Below are positions 1-7,459 of a DNA stretch of 64,000 bases, in pieces. The notes under the pieces were generated by a model. It was not told the DNA's origin and made no database searches. It worked only from the letters and a program-made list of their open reading frames with translations. Position numbers and translations under genes: made by a program. Source of the DNA: Aequorivita marisscotiae (GTDB taxonomy: Bacteria; Bacteroidota; Bacteroidia; Flavobacteriales; Flavobacteriaceae); contig NZ_CP122379.1 of NCBI RefSeq assembly GCF_029814825.1, positions 124,001-188,000 of the forward strand, written 5' to 3'. Every line of letters starts with the position of its first letter. Positions within the stretch are counted from its first letter, which is position 1.

Positions 1-916
1 TTTTCCAGTTGTTGTTCAAATCCCCAAAGCGCTTTTTTAAGCCATTCCGGCTGATTGTAGGTACTTACAATTACCGAAACAAAAGGAGCTATATTGTCGT
101 CCTTTACAATTCCGAAGGGTGTCCATTGCTTTTTTTTATCGCGCGTTTGTTTACGGATCGCCAAGTTTTTATTGATGGAATCTTCGTTTTTATAGCCCCG
201 CGGATGATCTAAATGAAGCACCACTGCGTTATAGCGAATCTGTTTACTTTTAATTCCAGAATTCATCAATCGCTCGCCAAGCTCACGGTCCTGCCCGCCG
301 TATTGCATGCGCTCATCAAATCCGTTTACGGCAATGATATCCTTTTTCCAACCCGAAGCATTGTGTCCGTTCCAACTGGCGTTGGTGGGCGTAAATCTGT
401 TGAGAAGAAATGCTTTAAATGGTCCAGAATACAGCTTGTTATTTTTAAATGAAGATTGTAAGCCGTGCTTTTTAAGCCAGGAAACGTCAAAACATTTTTC
501 AGAATAAATATCATCTTTGGTAATATCTTTAGAAATACCCAAGGGTAGCATAAAATACCCGCCCGATAAAAAATAGCCTTCCTCGCGATATTTTACGTGC
601 TGCTCCACAAAATCCTTTCGCGGAATACAGTCGCCATCGCTCATAATAATATATTCGGTATTGCATTGCTGAATTGCCTTATTGAGAATCTGTGATTTTT
701 GAAAACCTTTGTCTTCATGCCAAACGTGAATTATGGGGTAAAACATTTCGGCCTCCAACCTTTTTAATAGCTGCCGCGTCTCGTCGTTAGAGCCATCATC
801 TGCAATTACAACCTCAAACTGTCTGTATGTCTGATTGTTATACCCATAGAGTACTTTTTCCAGCCATTCGCAGGAATTGTAGGTACTGATAATTACCGAA
901 GTATCAATTACAGTCA
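1..916 (-). CDS. Glycosyltransferase family 2, double-domain, 3' end outside window
   Basis: An uninterrupted minus-strand frame runs from ATG at 916 to the window edge (305 codons, no stop). Residues 1 to about 260 form a complete GT2 (GT-A fold) domain: an STYN motif near 11-14, ADDGS at 39-43, the nucleotide-sugar/metal motif DGD at 94-96, and GGQDRE near residue 215. From about residue 280 a second GT2 N-terminus begins in the same frame (VSVIVSTYNQPEW), so this looks like a tandem two-domain transferase. It probably acts in the cytoplasm on a surface glycan. Neighbouring genes are also glycan-related. Donor and acceptor cannot be told from the sequence. Confidence 0.85.
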
Positions 917-924
917 TAGTTTGG

Positions 925-932
925 CAAAGATA
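925..932 (-). promoter_or_regulatory. Putative -7 box TATCTTTG
   Basis: On the minus strand TATCTTTG matches the Bacteroidota -7 consensus TAnnTTTG, 8 nt before the ATG at 916. No TTG is seen at the expected -33 distance, so this is only a half-site match. Confidence 0.35.
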
Positions 933-935
933 AAG

Positions 936-1895
936 TTATTTCTTGCGTAAATAAAAAGCCGCCTGATCGCCACTTTTTTCTTTGTTGAGTTGTTTGGCCT
1001 TTTGACCGTATTGATAATTTTGGACTTTACGCTGTAGTGAAGCCGAAAAACCTTTTGTTTTTGGCGCCGAAAGCGGAATATCCTTTATATATTTTTCGCT
1101 TCCCGTAAACTGGAAGTGGGTAGAATCGTATTCAATTTTATACAAATCAAAATTAGAATTGTCTGCCAGTAGCTGCATGCTTTTTTGCGAATGCAGAAAA
1201 AAGTGCCGGGGCGCATCCAATTGAACCCAATTAACGCCATAATGCTTCCAGGCAAAGGAAGAAACCGTTGGAATACGAATAATGCAAACGCCGCCGGGAG
1301 CAAGTAGTTCGTGTACTTTCTGAAGGTTCTCCAATGGGTCGGGCAGATGTTCAAAGGCGTGATGATATGTTATTATATCAAATGTGCCATCCATATCAAA
1401 CACACTGCTTTTCTTTATTGTTAGCCCATTTTCATATTGAATTGTTTCCTTTAAATACGGGTCGCATCCCATTACGTTTTTAAACCCGACTTCCGCCAGC
1501 GGATACACAAAATTGCGGCCATTTCCACAACCCACATCAAGAATACGAGTTATTTTTGTTACATCGAGGTCGTTAAAAATTTCATATTCCTTTTTTCCAA
1601 TTAAATGGGCCAAAGTATTTTTATAGACGGTTCCACCTATCGCAGCATATTCGTACTGCTTCTTTTTTATGGCGCCTTTTGCTCCTTCAAATTTCTTACC
1701 GTCATAGGTATCGAAACTGTAATAGTCCCCTGGATAATATTTACCCATATCTGCAGGAAATTCACTAATCTGCAAACAACCGCAATTGGAACATTCAAAA
1801 TATTCAAAAGTTTCCCGCAGGCCGTACATCATTTCTTTTGCCACGAAAGTTTTGTTTTCTTCGGAATTGCCACATATTCTGCAAGTGTTTGCCAT
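936..1895 (-). CDS. Class I SAM-dependent methyltransferase with N-terminal zinc ribbon
   Basis: The protein has 319 residues. Cys5/Cys8 and Cys35/Cys38 form two CxxC knuckles (CRIC, CSNC) typical of the zinc-ribbon that precedes Methyltransf_23-type domains. SAM motif I (ILDVGCGNGRNF) is at about 118-129, and the acidic/His motif HHAFEHLPDP at about 178-187. Such proteins often methylate sugars or lipid-linked intermediates in LPS and capsule loci. The gene is divergent from the GT2 gene at 1951 and lies 19 nt upstream of the double-domain GT2, so a two-gene transcript is likely. Substrate unknown. Confidence 0.85.
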   Translation of the reverse strand: MANTCRICGNSEENKTFVAKEMMYGLRETFEYFECSNCGCLQISEFPADMGKYYPGDYYSFDTYDGKKFEGAKGAIKKKQYEYAAIGGTVYKNTLAHLIGKKEYEIFNDLDVTKITRILDVGCGNGRNFVYPLAEVGFKNVMGCDPYLKETIQYENGLTIKKSSVFDMDGTFDIITYHHAFEHLPDPLENLQKVHELLAPGGVCIIRIPTVSSFAWKHYGVNWVQLDAPRHFFLHSQKSMQLLADNSNFDLYKIEYDSTHFQFTGSEKYIKDIPLSAPKTKGFSASLQRKVQNYQYGQKAKQLNKEKSGDQAAFYLRKK

Positions 1896-1918
1896 AAAGC
1901 GAATTTAATTTTAAGCAT

Positions 1919-1926
1919 CAAAGATA
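1919..1926 (-). promoter_or_regulatory. Putative -7 box TATCTTTG for the methyltransferase gene
   Basis: The minus-strand octamer TATCTTTG fits TAnnTTTG and lies 23 nt upstream of the ATG at 1895. No clear -33 TTG is seen. Confidence 0.35.
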
Positions 1927-1937
1927 AAGTTATTTAC

Positions 1938-1945
1938 TAATTTTG
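1938..1945 (+). promoter_or_regulatory. Putative -7 box TAATTTTG for the GT2 gene at 1951
   Basis: TAATTTTG fits TAnnTTTG and ends 5 nt before the ATG at 1951. Transcription from it would give almost no leader. The -33 element is not evident. Confidence 0.35.
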
Positions 1946-1950
1946 CTGTA

Positions 1951-2688
1951 ATGGCGAAACTTTCAGTTATCATCCCAACTTTCAACGAAGAAGCATACAT
2001 TGAAGACGCCCTGTTTTCAGTTGCTTTCGCCGATGAAATTATAGTAATTGATTCCTTCAGCACCGATAATACTCCAGAAATTGCCAAGAAATACGCCACC
2101 AAGTTTCTTCAGCGAAAGTTTGATAATTTTTCAAATCAGAAAAATTTCGCTTTAAAAGAAGCTACTGGCGACTGGGTTTTATTTTTGGATGCCGATGAAC
2201 GGGTGACGCATTCTTTGGAAGCTGAAATTAAAGCAACCCTTCAAAATCCAAAGCACGGTGGTTACAAAATAAATTTTCCGCATTTTTATATGAACCGTTT
2301 TCTCTATCATCACAGCGACGACGTGCTTCGGCTCGTAAAACGTGAAGGTGCGCAATATGCCGGCTCGGTACACGAAAAACTTACTTGCAATGGTAGCGTC
2401 GGAAAGCTGAAAAACAAAATGCTCCATTTTACCTATAAGGGATTGGAGAATTACATCTCAAAAAAAGAATCGTACGCTTGGTTTCAAGCACAGCAACAGT
2501 TTGAAAAAGGTAAAAAAGCAACGTGGCTCCATCTTTTATTTAAACCGAGCTACCGGTTTTTTCGTTCCTTTATTTTAAAGGGCGGGTTCCGTGATGGCGT
2601 TCCGGGAATGACGGTTGCTGCCGTGAATGCTTATGGCGTTTTTGAACGTTACGTAAAATTGATGCTGCTTAAAAAAGGGATGCGTTAG
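1951..2688 (+). CDS. Glycosyltransferase family 2, WaaE/KdtX-like
   Basis: This 245-residue GT-A enzyme has IIPTFNEE at 7-14, IVIDSFSTDNT near 31-41 and the DxD-type motif LDADE at 79-83. Overall length and the C-terminal basic/aromatic part (residues 170-245) match the WaaE/KdtX-like group of lipopolysaccharide core beta-1,4-glucosyltransferases. It probably adds a hexose to LPS core in the cytoplasm. A paralogue of the same type lies at 3570-4337, on the other side of a polysaccharide deacetylase. The family assignment is by motif and length; the exact sugar is inference. Confidence 0.85.
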   Translation: MAKLSVIIPTFNEEAYIEDALFSVAFADEIIVIDSFSTDNTPEIAKKYATKFLQRKFDNFSNQKNFALKEATGDWVLFLDADERVTHSLEAEIKATLQNPKHGGYKINFPHFYMNRFLYHHSDDVLRLVKREGAQYAGSVHEKLTCNGSVGKLKNKMLHFTYKGLENYISKKESYAWFQAQQQFEKGKKATWLHLLFKPSYRFFRSFILKGGFRDGVPGMTVAAVNAYGVFERYVKLMLLKKGMR

Positions 2689-2690
2689 CC

Positions 2691-2763
2691 AGTCCCCTTA
2701 ACCCCCAAAGGGGGAGATTACAACATTGCCTTCCTCTCCCCTTGGGGAGGCCGAAAGGGGACT
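2691..2763. repeat. 73-bp palindromic repeat between convergent genes
   Basis: Outer arms AGTCCCCTT (2691-2699) and AAGGGGACT (2755-2763) are perfect inverted repeats. Inside are two further hairpins, CCCCCAAAGGGGG and CCTCTCCCCTTGGGGAGG. The right arm overlaps the TAG stop of the deacetylase by two bases. The element lies exactly between the convergent ends of two genes and could fold into a bidirectional terminator, but it looks like a mobile palindromic repeat rather than a simple terminator. Confidence 0.7.
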
Positions 2764-3466
2764 AAAAAAGCTTCCCAAACCGAATTTTCTGCCGAAACTT
2801 TAACATTGAAAATTCGCCCTTTACATCAATTCGCTGGATTTCATAGGGTTTTTTAAAAGGGAAAGGGTTAATTCTATTCCCGATGCGTAGCCCATATTCA
2901 ATGCCGTTTTGGGAAAGCATCTTCTTAAAGATTTCATTTAACTTTTTTTCCTTCGGAAATTTGCCGTAGGGATATGCCAAAACGGGTGAAAAATTCAATT
3001 TGTTCTCTGCAACAAATTCTACGCAACGGCGGGTATCGGCTTCAATTTCGGCATTGGAAAGCGCTGTATATTTTTTGTGATAAAAGGAATGAAAACCAAG
3101 CTCCACAATTTTAGGGTCTAACTTTTTTACTTGTTCCAAAGTCATAATTTCCAAAGAAGAAGTATTCCAAGTATCGGTTTTGCCCAAAAAATTCAAAGGC
3201 ACAAAAAATGTAGCTTTTAACTTGTATTTCTTCAATAACGGCAGCGCCAGTTCCATTTGGCTTACGTATGCATCGTCAAAAGTAATAACGATGTTTTTGC
3301 CTTTTGGCAATGCTTTCAACTTATGCAATTCGCTAAAATGATAGGTTTTATAACCATTTTCGGCTAGATATTTAAATTGCTTTTCAAGGTTTACTACCGA
3401 AATGGTCAAACCATTCCCCTTTTCGGCAGTAACGTGGTGGTACATCAAAATAGGAAGTTTTGCCAT
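2762..3466 (-). CDS. Polysaccharide deacetylase family protein (NodB fold)
   Basis: The 234-residue protein carries the carbohydrate-esterase family 4 motifs: MYHHV at 8-12, TFDD at 62-65 (metal/catalytic Asp pair), HSFYH at 126-130 (metal-binding His pair) and AYPYG further on. It removes acetyl groups from N-acetylated sugars. There is no clear signal peptide, so a cytoplasmic or membrane-associated role on a glycan precursor is possible. It sits between two WaaE-like glycosyltransferase genes, pointing to LPS core or glycan tailoring. Its stop codon TAG is overlapped by the 73-bp palindromic repeat. Confidence 0.85.
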   Translation of the reverse strand: MAKLPILMYHHVTAEKGNGLTISVVNLEKQFKYLAENGYKTYHFSELHKLKALPKGKNIVITFDDAYVSQMELALPLLKKYKLKATFFVPLNFLGKTDTWNTSSLEIMTLEQVKKLDPKIVELGFHSFYHKKYTALSNAEIEADTRRCVEFVAENKLNFSPVLAYPYGKFPKEKKLNEIFKKMLSQNGIEYGLRIGNRINPFPFKKPYEIQRIDVKGEFSMLKFRQKIRFGKLF

Positions 3467-3569
3467 GGACTACTTTATAAATTCTAAAAAAAACATTTTA
3501 ACTTAAACTTCTCCCCGCTTACATCTCCCGTCTCAAGTCTAAAATTACTACTTTTACGCAAACTACAAG

Positions 3570-4337
3570 TTGTTTTTGGAAAACCCTGTAAAAATCTCTG
3601 CCATTGCCATTACGCTCAACGAGGCGCACAATATTGAAGGCTATTTAAAAAGTCTTTGGTTTGCGGATGAAATTATAATTGTAGATTCCTTTAGCAGCGA
3701 TAAAACGGTAGCTTTGGCTTCCGCGCACAAAAAAGTAACGGTTTACCAACGGGTGTTCGACAATTTTTCGGCACAGAAAAACTTCGCCATTTCAAAAGCT
3801 AAAAATGAGTGGGTAACATTTTTTGATTTAGATGAAGAAATAACTCCCGAACTCGCCAATGAAATTGTAGCGAAATTTAAAAATCCCGCTGCCATTGCCT
3901 ATTTTGTTAAACGCGACTTCTATTTTATGGGGAAACGCATTAAATACAGTGGTTTGCAAAACGATTTTATCATTCGTTTCTTTAATAAAAACCACTGTCG
4001 TTACAACGCAAATTTAGTCCATGAAACTTTAGAAGCCGACGGTAAAACCGAAAATTTAAAAAATAGTCTACCGCACCACACCTACAAATCCTTTGACGAT
4101 TATACCGCCAAAATGCACCAATACAGTGCGCTACAGGCTAAAATGCTTTATAAAAAAGGAAAGCGACCCAATTATTATCATTTCCTGTTCCGACCGTTTT
4201 ACAGATTTTGGAACCAGTTTATTTTCCGATTGGGAATTTTGGACGGAAAGGAAGGCTTTATCCTCGCTTATGTAAGCGCTTTTTCAGTGTTTAAACGGTA
4301 TGTGAACCTTTGGCTTTTATATCGAAAAATTGACTAA
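3570..4337 (+). CDS. Glycosyltransferase family 2, WaaE/KdtX-like (paralogue)
   Basis: The 255-residue GT-A protein has AIAITLNEAHN at 11-21, IIIVDSFSSDKT at 35-46 and FFDLDEE at 84-90 (DLD in place of the usual DxD). It resembles the protein at 1951-2688 along its length, including the VHETL and FxRYV segments, so the two are paralogues. The TTG at 3570 is the furthest upstream start; no ATG exists before the conserved ISAIAITLNE segment. It is 15 nt upstream of the next GT gene, so they are probably co-transcribed. Confidence 0.85.
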   Translation: MFLENPVKISAIAITLNEAHNIEGYLKSLWFADEIIIVDSFSSDKTVALASAHKKVTVYQRVFDNFSAQKNFAISKAKNEWVTFFDLDEEITPELANEIVAKFKNPAAIAYFVKRDFYFMGKRIKYSGLQNDFIIRFFNKNHCRYNANLVHETLEADGKTENLKNSLPHHTYKSFDDYTAKMHQYSALQAKMLYKKGKRPNYYHFLFRPFYRFWNQFIFRLGILDGKEGFILAYVSAFSVFKRYVNLWLLYRKID

Positions 4338-4352
4338 TCTTAAATTGCAACT

Positions 4353-5417
4353 TTGAAACAAGTTTTTTTAGAATCGCATAATTTAAAAAACCGTTATTCT
4401 GGCTTTGGGCAGTTTAACTATCACTTTATTAAAGCTTTGGCAGCAGAACGGCCAAATGATTTTGAAATAGTTTTAAATGCGAAGAATATTTCAGAATTAA
4501 AAAATGAATTCGGCGATACTTTTAAATACCGAAAATACAATTCGCTTACACGCCATAAACCTTTCCGCATAAAGAAAAAGTACAATCTTTGGCATTGCTT
4601 AAACCAAAATATAAAGATTGAACCATTTTTCAATATTCCGTATTTACTCACGGTACACGATGTACATTTTGTAACCGAAGGTTCTGCGGAATTGCAGCAA
4701 AAATTAAAAAAACAATTTGACGAAAAGCTTAAACGCAGCAGCGCCATCGCCTATATTTCAGAGTTCGCAAAACAGGATACACACGCACATTTTGAAGTTC
4801 CCAATATTCCCGAATACGTAATTTACAACGGCAATACAATTACCGATATTTCAATTCCGACAGATTACAAACCTTCCATTTTACCACCAAAACCCTATCT
4901 TTTTTCCATCGGGGATTTCAGCGAACGGAAAAATTTTATGAGTCTGGTAGAAATGTTGCGGTTTTTGCCGGAATATAATTTGGTGCTGGCAGGCAGTAAC
5001 AGTTCGAATTACGCCGAAAAGCTTTCTGAAAAAGTAAAACATTTCGGTTTTGAAAACAGGGTATTTCAACCTGGAAAAATAGCCGATTTAGACAAACAGT
5101 ATTATCTGCAAAATTGCGAAGCTTTTGTTTTCCCATCGCATCGGGAAGGTTTCGGCATTCCACCAATTGAAGCAATGCGTTTTGGGAAACCAGTATTTCT
5201 TTCAAATAACACTTCCCTACCCGAAATTGGTGGCGAGCACAGCTTTTTTTGGGATCACTACGAGCCCGAATATATGGCGAATGTGTTGAAAGATGGAATG
5301 AATACGTATAACAACAACAAAGCGTTTTATGAAAATTGGTACATCGAACGCGCCAAAAGTTTTAGTTGGCAAACAACCGCCAAAAAATATATTGAGGTGT
5401 ATAAAAGCTTGCTATAA
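4353..5417 (+). CDS. Glycosyltransferase family 1/4 (GT-B fold)
   Basis: The 354-residue protein starts at TTG 4353. The N-terminal half has a Rossmann-like HDVHF segment. The C-terminal half has the GT4 donor-binding signature: a SIGDFSERKN-type stretch near 185-195, then HREGFGIPPIEAM near 260-272 (the E-x7-E motif), followed by GKPVFLSNNTSLPE. It transfers a sugar from an activated nucleotide donor to a lipid or glycan acceptor at the inner face of the membrane. It follows the WaaE-like GT2 by 15 nt. Acceptor and donor are not deducible. Confidence 0.85.
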   Translation: MKQVFLESHNLKNRYSGFGQFNYHFIKALAAERPNDFEIVLNAKNISELKNEFGDTFKYRKYNSLTRHKPFRIKKKYNLWHCLNQNIKIEPFFNIPYLLTVHDVHFVTEGSAELQQKLKKQFDEKLKRSSAIAYISEFAKQDTHAHFEVPNIPEYVIYNGNTITDISIPTDYKPSILPPKPYLFSIGDFSERKNFMSLVEMLRFLPEYNLVLAGSNSSNYAEKLSEKVKHFGFENRVFQPGKIADLDKQYYLQNCEAFVFPSHREGFGIPPIEAMRFGKPVFLSNNTSLPEIGGEHSFFWDHYEPEYMANVLKDGMNTYNNNKAFYENWYIERAKSFSWQTTAKKYIEVYKSLL

Positions 5418-5465
5418 CCATATAAATATTTAAAATTTTCGGCCATCTGCCACAGTTGGTAATTG

Positions 5466-5473
5466 TATCTTTG
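5466..5473 (+). promoter_or_regulatory. Putative -7 box TATCTTTG for the GT2 gene at 5515
   Basis: TATCTTTG matches TAnnTTTG and lies 41 nt before the ATG at 5515, leaving a normal leader. A clear -33 TTG is not found at 17-19 nt upstream. Confidence 0.4.
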
Positions 5474-5514
5474 CCAAAATAAATCTTAAAAATTCCGCTG
5501 CTAAAAATTATGGG

Positions 5515-6426
5515 ATGGATGTAGCCATTATCATTGTTAATTACAACTCTTCAAAATACACTTTGGAGTGCGTAAACACTGTGGTTGAAAAAACTTCAGA
5601 AGCCATTTCCTACCAAATAATTGTGGTGGATAACAATTCCACAGCTGTAGAATATAAAATTTTAAAGGAAGGTTTTCCCACCAAACCTAACATTTCACTG
5701 CACCGAAGCAACATAAACACGGGCTTTGGCGGCGGCAATATGTTCGGGGCGCAATTCGCAAATGCAGATTATTTACTTTTTCTGAATAACGATGCAATGT
5801 TGCTCAACGACTGCTTGCATATTTTGCTGAATTTTATGAAAGCGAATCCAAAAGTGGGGGTTTCAACAGCGCAAAATTTTGATGAGAACAATGATTTTGT
5901 TCCTTCTTTTGACCATAATAAAGGCTTGCGAAGATTACTTTTCGGTAGAAGTTTTCTTGAAAAAAACAATCCGGAATTATATCCCAAGCGCAAAAAAGAA
6001 TATTCCGAACCAGTAAAAGTAAATTGGGTAAATGGTGCTTTTCTTTTTTTTGACAGCAAGGCATTTGCAGAGGTAGGCGGGTTTGACACCAATATTTTTC
6101 TGTATTGGGAGGAGATGGATATTTGCCATCGCTTAAAAAAATTGGGGTATGAAAGTTGGCTGGTCCCCGAAGCGCAAATTTTGCACCATCAAGGGGTAAG
6201 TACGGGTACTTCGCAAGCGATGAATAGGGAGAGTTATATTTCGTATTTATATGTGCTTCGGAAAAATTACGGCTTTGGAAAGTATTTGCTTATCAGAACT
6301 TATTTGTGTGTGGCACTATTGCTGAAACCCAAAAAATGGCACTTGTTGCCGATAATTTTAAAGAGCAACAACCAAACACAATCTTTAAAACGAAAACAAA
6401 AAATGAGCTTTTTAGATGAAAACTGA
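5515..6426 (+). CDS. Glycosyltransferase family 2, rhamnosyltransferase-like
   Basis: The 303-residue protein shows IIIVNYNSSKYT at 5-16, IIVVDNNS near 35-42, FLNNDAM near residue 90 (DxD equivalent) and the late motif IFLYWEEMDICHRLKKLGY, which is typical of the WcaA/rhamnosyltransferase-like GT2 subgroup (E-E-x-D). It probably adds a deoxyhexose or hexose to a lipid-linked glycan. The last 11 nt overlap the start of the tsaC-like gene, so the two are likely transcribed together although they are functionally unrelated. Confidence 0.85.
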   Translation: MDVAIIIVNYNSSKYTLECVNTVVEKTSEAISYQIIVVDNNSTAVEYKILKEGFPTKPNISLHRSNINTGFGGGNMFGAQFANADYLLFLNNDAMLLNDCLHILLNFMKANPKVGVSTAQNFDENNDFVPSFDHNKGLRRLLFGRSFLEKNNPELYPKRKKEYSEPVKVNWVNGAFLFFDSKAFAEVGGFDTNIFLYWEEMDICHRLKKLGYESWLVPEAQILHHQGVSTGTSQAMNRESYISYLYVLRKNYGFGKYLLIRTYLCVALLLKPKKWHLLPIILKSNNQTQSLKRKQKMSFLDEN

Positions 6427-6976
6427 AATTGAAAATTGTTTGGATATTTTAAAAAAGGGAGGGTTAATTCTTTATCCAACTGACACTGTTTGGGGCATTG
6501 GCTGCGATGCCACTAATCATGAGGCTGTTGAAAGAATATTTCAACTTAAAAAACGAAGCGATAAAAAGTCGCTAATCTGCTTGGTAAGCGATTTTAGAAT
6601 GCTGAACGAATATATTGAAAACGTACCCGAAGTGGCATACGATATTTTAAAATATGCCAAAAAGCCCACGACAATTATTTACGACGACCCAATTCGCGTA
6701 GCGGAAAATTTAATTGCCGAAGACAATTCGCTTGCAGTGCGGGTTCCAAAAGACGATTTTTGCAAAACATTGATCAAGAAATTACGGCATCCATTGGTCT
6801 CAACTTCCGCAAATATAAGCGGCACAAATACGCCGCAAAGTTTTAAGGAAATAGACCCTTTAATTTTGGAAGGCGTGGACTATGTTGTAAATTTGCATCA
6901 CGAAAAAAAATCGGGAAAACCCTCGGCTATTATTAAGTTGAAAAACGATGGTTCCGTAAAGGTTATTCGGAAGTAA
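6416..6976 (+). CDS. L-threonylcarbamoyladenylate synthase (Sua5/YrdC/YciO family)
   Basis: This is a 186-residue single YrdC domain. GGLILYPTDTVWGIGCDA near the N-terminus and the KKRSDKKSL basic stretch (about 41-49) are family hallmarks, followed by VRVPKDDF and LVSTSANISGT in the C-terminal half. The enzyme makes threonylcarbamoyl-AMP from threonine, bicarbonate and ATP for the t6A37 modification of ANN-decoding tRNAs. The length fits the short TsaC form without the Sua5 extension. It overlaps the preceding glycosyltransferase gene by 11 nt. Confidence 0.9.
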   Translation: MKTEIENCLDILKKGGLILYPTDTVWGIGCDATNHEAVERIFQLKKRSDKKSLICLVSDFRMLNEYIENVPEVAYDILKYAKKPTTIIYDDPIRVAENLIAEDNSLAVRVPKDDFCKTLIKKLRHPLVSTSANISGTNTPQSFKEIDPLILEGVDYVVNLHHEKKSGKPSAIIKLKNDGSVKVIRK

Positions 6977-6979
6977 GTA

Positions 6980-7446
6980 TTGCCACGAATTCACGATTTT
7001 TTTTTTAAACAACACTCTAATACAATGGCAAATATTATATATAAAGAGGATAGCTATGCTATTGTCGGCTGTATGTTTGACGTGTATAATGAATTGGGTA
7101 GTGGTTTTTCCGAAATTGTTTATAAAGATGCTATTGAATATGAATTTAAACAAAAGGATATTCCATTCGAAAGAGAAAAGCAATATTCAGTAAAATATAA
7201 AGACATTACTTTACCACATAAATTTTATGCAGATTTTGTGGTTATGGATAAAATAATTTTGGAAGTTAAATCTGTTGAAATGCTTAACGATAAACATTTA
7301 GCTCAATGCATTAACTATTTAAAAGTTTCAGAATGTAAGCTGGCACTTTTAGTGAATTTCCAAAAAGAATTTTTAGACCATAAGAGAATTGTCCTATAAA
7401 TAAAAATAATAAAAGCCCACCACACCATATTAGTGTATTCGTGGCA
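6980..7446. mobile_element. GxxExxY element bounded by inverted terminal repeats
   Basis: The left end (from 6980) reads TTGCCACGAATTCACG followed by a T-run and AAA. The right end (about 7431-7446) reads GTGTATTCGTGGCAA, an inverted near-copy. The only cargo is the GxxExxY gene at 7025-7399. The left end begins 4 nt after the tsaC stop, and the right end runs into the start of the CCA-adding enzyme gene. A cargo-free version with the same ends is present at 17573-17626. Mobility is inferred from the shared ends; no target duplication is evident. Confidence 0.6.
7025..7399 (+). CDS. GxxExxY family protein (PD-(D/E)XK-like fold)
   Basis: ATG at 7025 gives 124 residues. An upstream TTG at 6980 lies inside the repeat and is unlikely to be used. 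The naming motif is intact (GFSEIVY), preceded by VGCMFDVYNELGSG. The acidic pair with ADFVVMDKIILEVKSVE resembles the D...ExK active site of the PD-(D/E)XK nuclease superfamily, to which this family (PDDEXK_3) is assigned. The function is not established. The gene is sandwiched between inverted repeats (6980-7008 and 7426-7450). A broken relative lies at 17711-18091. Confidence 0.85.
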   Translation: MANIIYKEDSYAIVGCMFDVYNELGSGFSEIVYKDAIEYEFKQKDIPFEREKQYSVKYKDITLPHKFYADFVVMDKIILEVKSVEMLNDKHLAQCINYLKVSECKLALLVNFQKEFLDHKRIVL

Positions 7447-7459
7447 AAAAAAAATATTA

